A stretch of 64,000 bases of DNA. Source: Clostridium sp. GTDB taxonomy: Bacteria > Bacillota > Clostridia > Clostridiales > Clostridiaceae. The notes below the pieces were generated by a model. It made no database searches and was not told the DNA's origin. It saw nothing but the letters and a program-made list of their open reading frames with translations. Position 1 is the first letter of the stretch; every line of letters starts with the position of its first letter. A program made the translations under genes and the position numbers. Location: positions 21,899 through 85,898 of the forward strand of contig NZ_JAENWM010000003.1 in assembly GCF_016650035.1 (NCBI RefSeq). Direction: 5' to 3'. This document shows positions 62,899 to 64,000 of this stretch, one piece after another.

Positions 62899-63303
62899 TT
62901 AATAATCTATTCTTGTGTATCCTATAATTCGCTTACACATTGGCAATATAATTTCATGTATTAATCTATCCTCTATTCCTTCTTCACATAATGCTAAATC
63001 AAATCTCATACCTCTGCAATCATTTCTAGCTACTATTATTTCTAAACATTTATTCTTAAAATAATCTCTATTTAATCTATCTAAATATTCTATGTCTCTA
63101 GTTTTACTTACAAATATAGGACATTTATATTTATGTGCCAGTTGTAGCAGAGTATACGATTTCCCTATTCCTCTATTATGTCTATAAACGTGCATAAAAT
63201 AATTCTCATTATTTTTAATATAACTTTTGAAAGTATAATATAATGCTTTCTGTCTAAATTTAAATGACCATTTTTCTAAGAATCTACTAATTTTTAAATA
63301 CAT
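62899..63303 (-). CDS. Small P-loop-like protein
   Basis: 134 residues with AGGAGG. The stretch RGIGKSYTLLQLA looks like a Walker A loop, followed by mixed α/β; a Walker B is unclear. At this size it might be a truncated ATPase. Confidence 0.55.
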   Translation of the reverse strand: MYLKISRFLEKWSFKFRQKALYYTFKSYIKNNENYFMHVYRHNRGIGKSYTLLQLAHKYKCPIFVSKTRDIEYLDRLNRDYFKNKCLEIIVARNDCRGMRFDLALCEEGIEDRLIHEIILPMCKRIIGYTRIDY

Positions 63304-63393
63304 ATTAATCCTCCTTTAAATAGATATTACAAGGTATATTCTACCCTTCTAATGAAGTCATCTAGCCCCTTTAGTCTAGTTTGAATGTACTTG

Positions 63394-63696
63394 TTAGTCC
63401 ACAATAAATAACTTCTTATTTGCTACTTTATCAAGGATACTGGACTTCATAAATTCATAACTTTCAGGTATATTTTCCTTTTGAATATAGTAGAATGAAT
63501 CAGATTCTTTAATTACAGTTCCATAATAAATATCATTAGGAAGGTAGATTTTAGAACCCAAAGTAATATTTATATCCTCTGCTATTTCTTTTTTAAAACG
63601 ATATTTAGTTTCTTCATATTTCTTATCAGTTTGAATTGCTGAAGCGATATGACATTCCTCCTCTCCGTCAACATATATTTGAAGTGTGCAACTAAC
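63394..63696 (-). pseudogene. Coding-like frame without a start, after an in-frame TAG
   Basis: 100 codons of protein-like sequence (YVDGEEECHIASAIQ, YRFKKEIAEDINIT, SKIYLPNDIYYGTV) that run in the same frame as the YopX-like gene and are separated from it only by its TAG. No ATG, GTG or TTG lies near the beginning. Either a lost start codon, an unusual start or stop read-through. The frame shows no other stop until TAA at 63394. Confidence 0.45.
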
Positions 63697-63987
63697 CTAA
63701 CGCTCTAATAAGCCTTTACTTTCATACATATTGCCTATAACAGTACAACTAAGCTTTTCATCTCCACTTAATCCTAAGTAATGTTGTTCTTCTTCGCTTG
63801 AAACCCTTACTACAAATCTGCAATCTTCTTGTAACCATTCCACTTCACCTTTAACAAGCATATCGCCCTCGTAGAACTCAATAATATCCTCATCATAGAT
63901 TTCTACACCTTCATTGTCTTTGAACCCTATATACTGCATAACCTCGTATATTTGTGGATGTTTTATAGCCATACTAAACTCATCCAA
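63697..63987 (-). CDS. YopX-like phage protein
   Basis: 96 residues, near the window edge. YIGFKDNEGVEIYDEDIIEFYEGD and VIGNMYESKGLLE form the YopX signature. The normal N-terminus is shortened or continues beyond the window. Function of the family is unknown. Confidence 0.7.
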   Translation of the reverse strand: MDEFSMAIKHPQIYEVMQYIGFKDNEGVEIYDEDIIEFYEGDMLVKGEVEWLQEDCRFVVRVSSEEEQHYLGLSGDEKLSCTVIGNMYESKGLLER

Positions 63988-64000
63988 ACAATTATTGATA

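Overview
This looks like most of a temperate tailed bacteriophage (or prophage) of a low-GC Firmicute, most likely a Clostridium-type host. The DNA is strongly AT-rich, ribosome binding sites are near-perfect AAGGAGG, and gene order is that of a siphovirus with a long tail: a 2305-residue tape measure. A large serine integrase marks it as temperate. Host and species assignments are inferences from composition and protein style.

Layout. 1-3.6 kb: small phage genes, a metallophosphoesterase and two homing-type nucleases. 2.3-6.1 kb: a region dominated by non-coding, strongly folded DNA, including about 1.5 kb without a convincing gene, a tRNA-like element and a tRNA-Asn(GUU); a large ornate phage RNA of the ROOL/GOLLD type is the best guess. 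6.2-18.2 kb: packaging and head genes (terminase, portal, protease-scaffold with nested starts, capsid, connectors). 18.3-22 kb: a tail tube gene split by a group I intron and tail chaperones joined by a -1 frameshift. 22.2-25 kb: an accessory 'moron' block with a MazF/PemK-like toxin, a type III ToxIN-like toxin-antitoxin pair with its RNA repeats, and two paralogous lipoproteins. 25-49 kb: tape measure, tail and fibre genes. Embedded here is a radical SAM/SPASM maturase carrying two inteins, followed at once by a protein with 32 cysteines in a CXXX ladder. 49-54 kb: lysis (amidase, holin-like proteins) and small genes. 54.2-64 kb, all on the minus strand: integrase with a perfect inverted repeat beside it, RusA-like resolvase, zinc-binding small proteins, ThyX, HNH nucleases and a YopX-like protein.

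How it works together. Plus-strand genes 6.2-53.9 kb form the late (virion and lysis) programme; minus-strand genes are the early/lysogeny side. The window is unusually rich in selfish elements: about four Vsr-like (EDxHD-type) nucleases, one GIY-YIG, several HNH, two LAGLIDADG inteins and one group I intron. The most original system is the tail-embedded radical SAM maturase plus CXXX-repeat protein. Both inteins sit exactly at iron-sulphur cysteines, so the enzyme cannot bind its clusters until both are spliced out.
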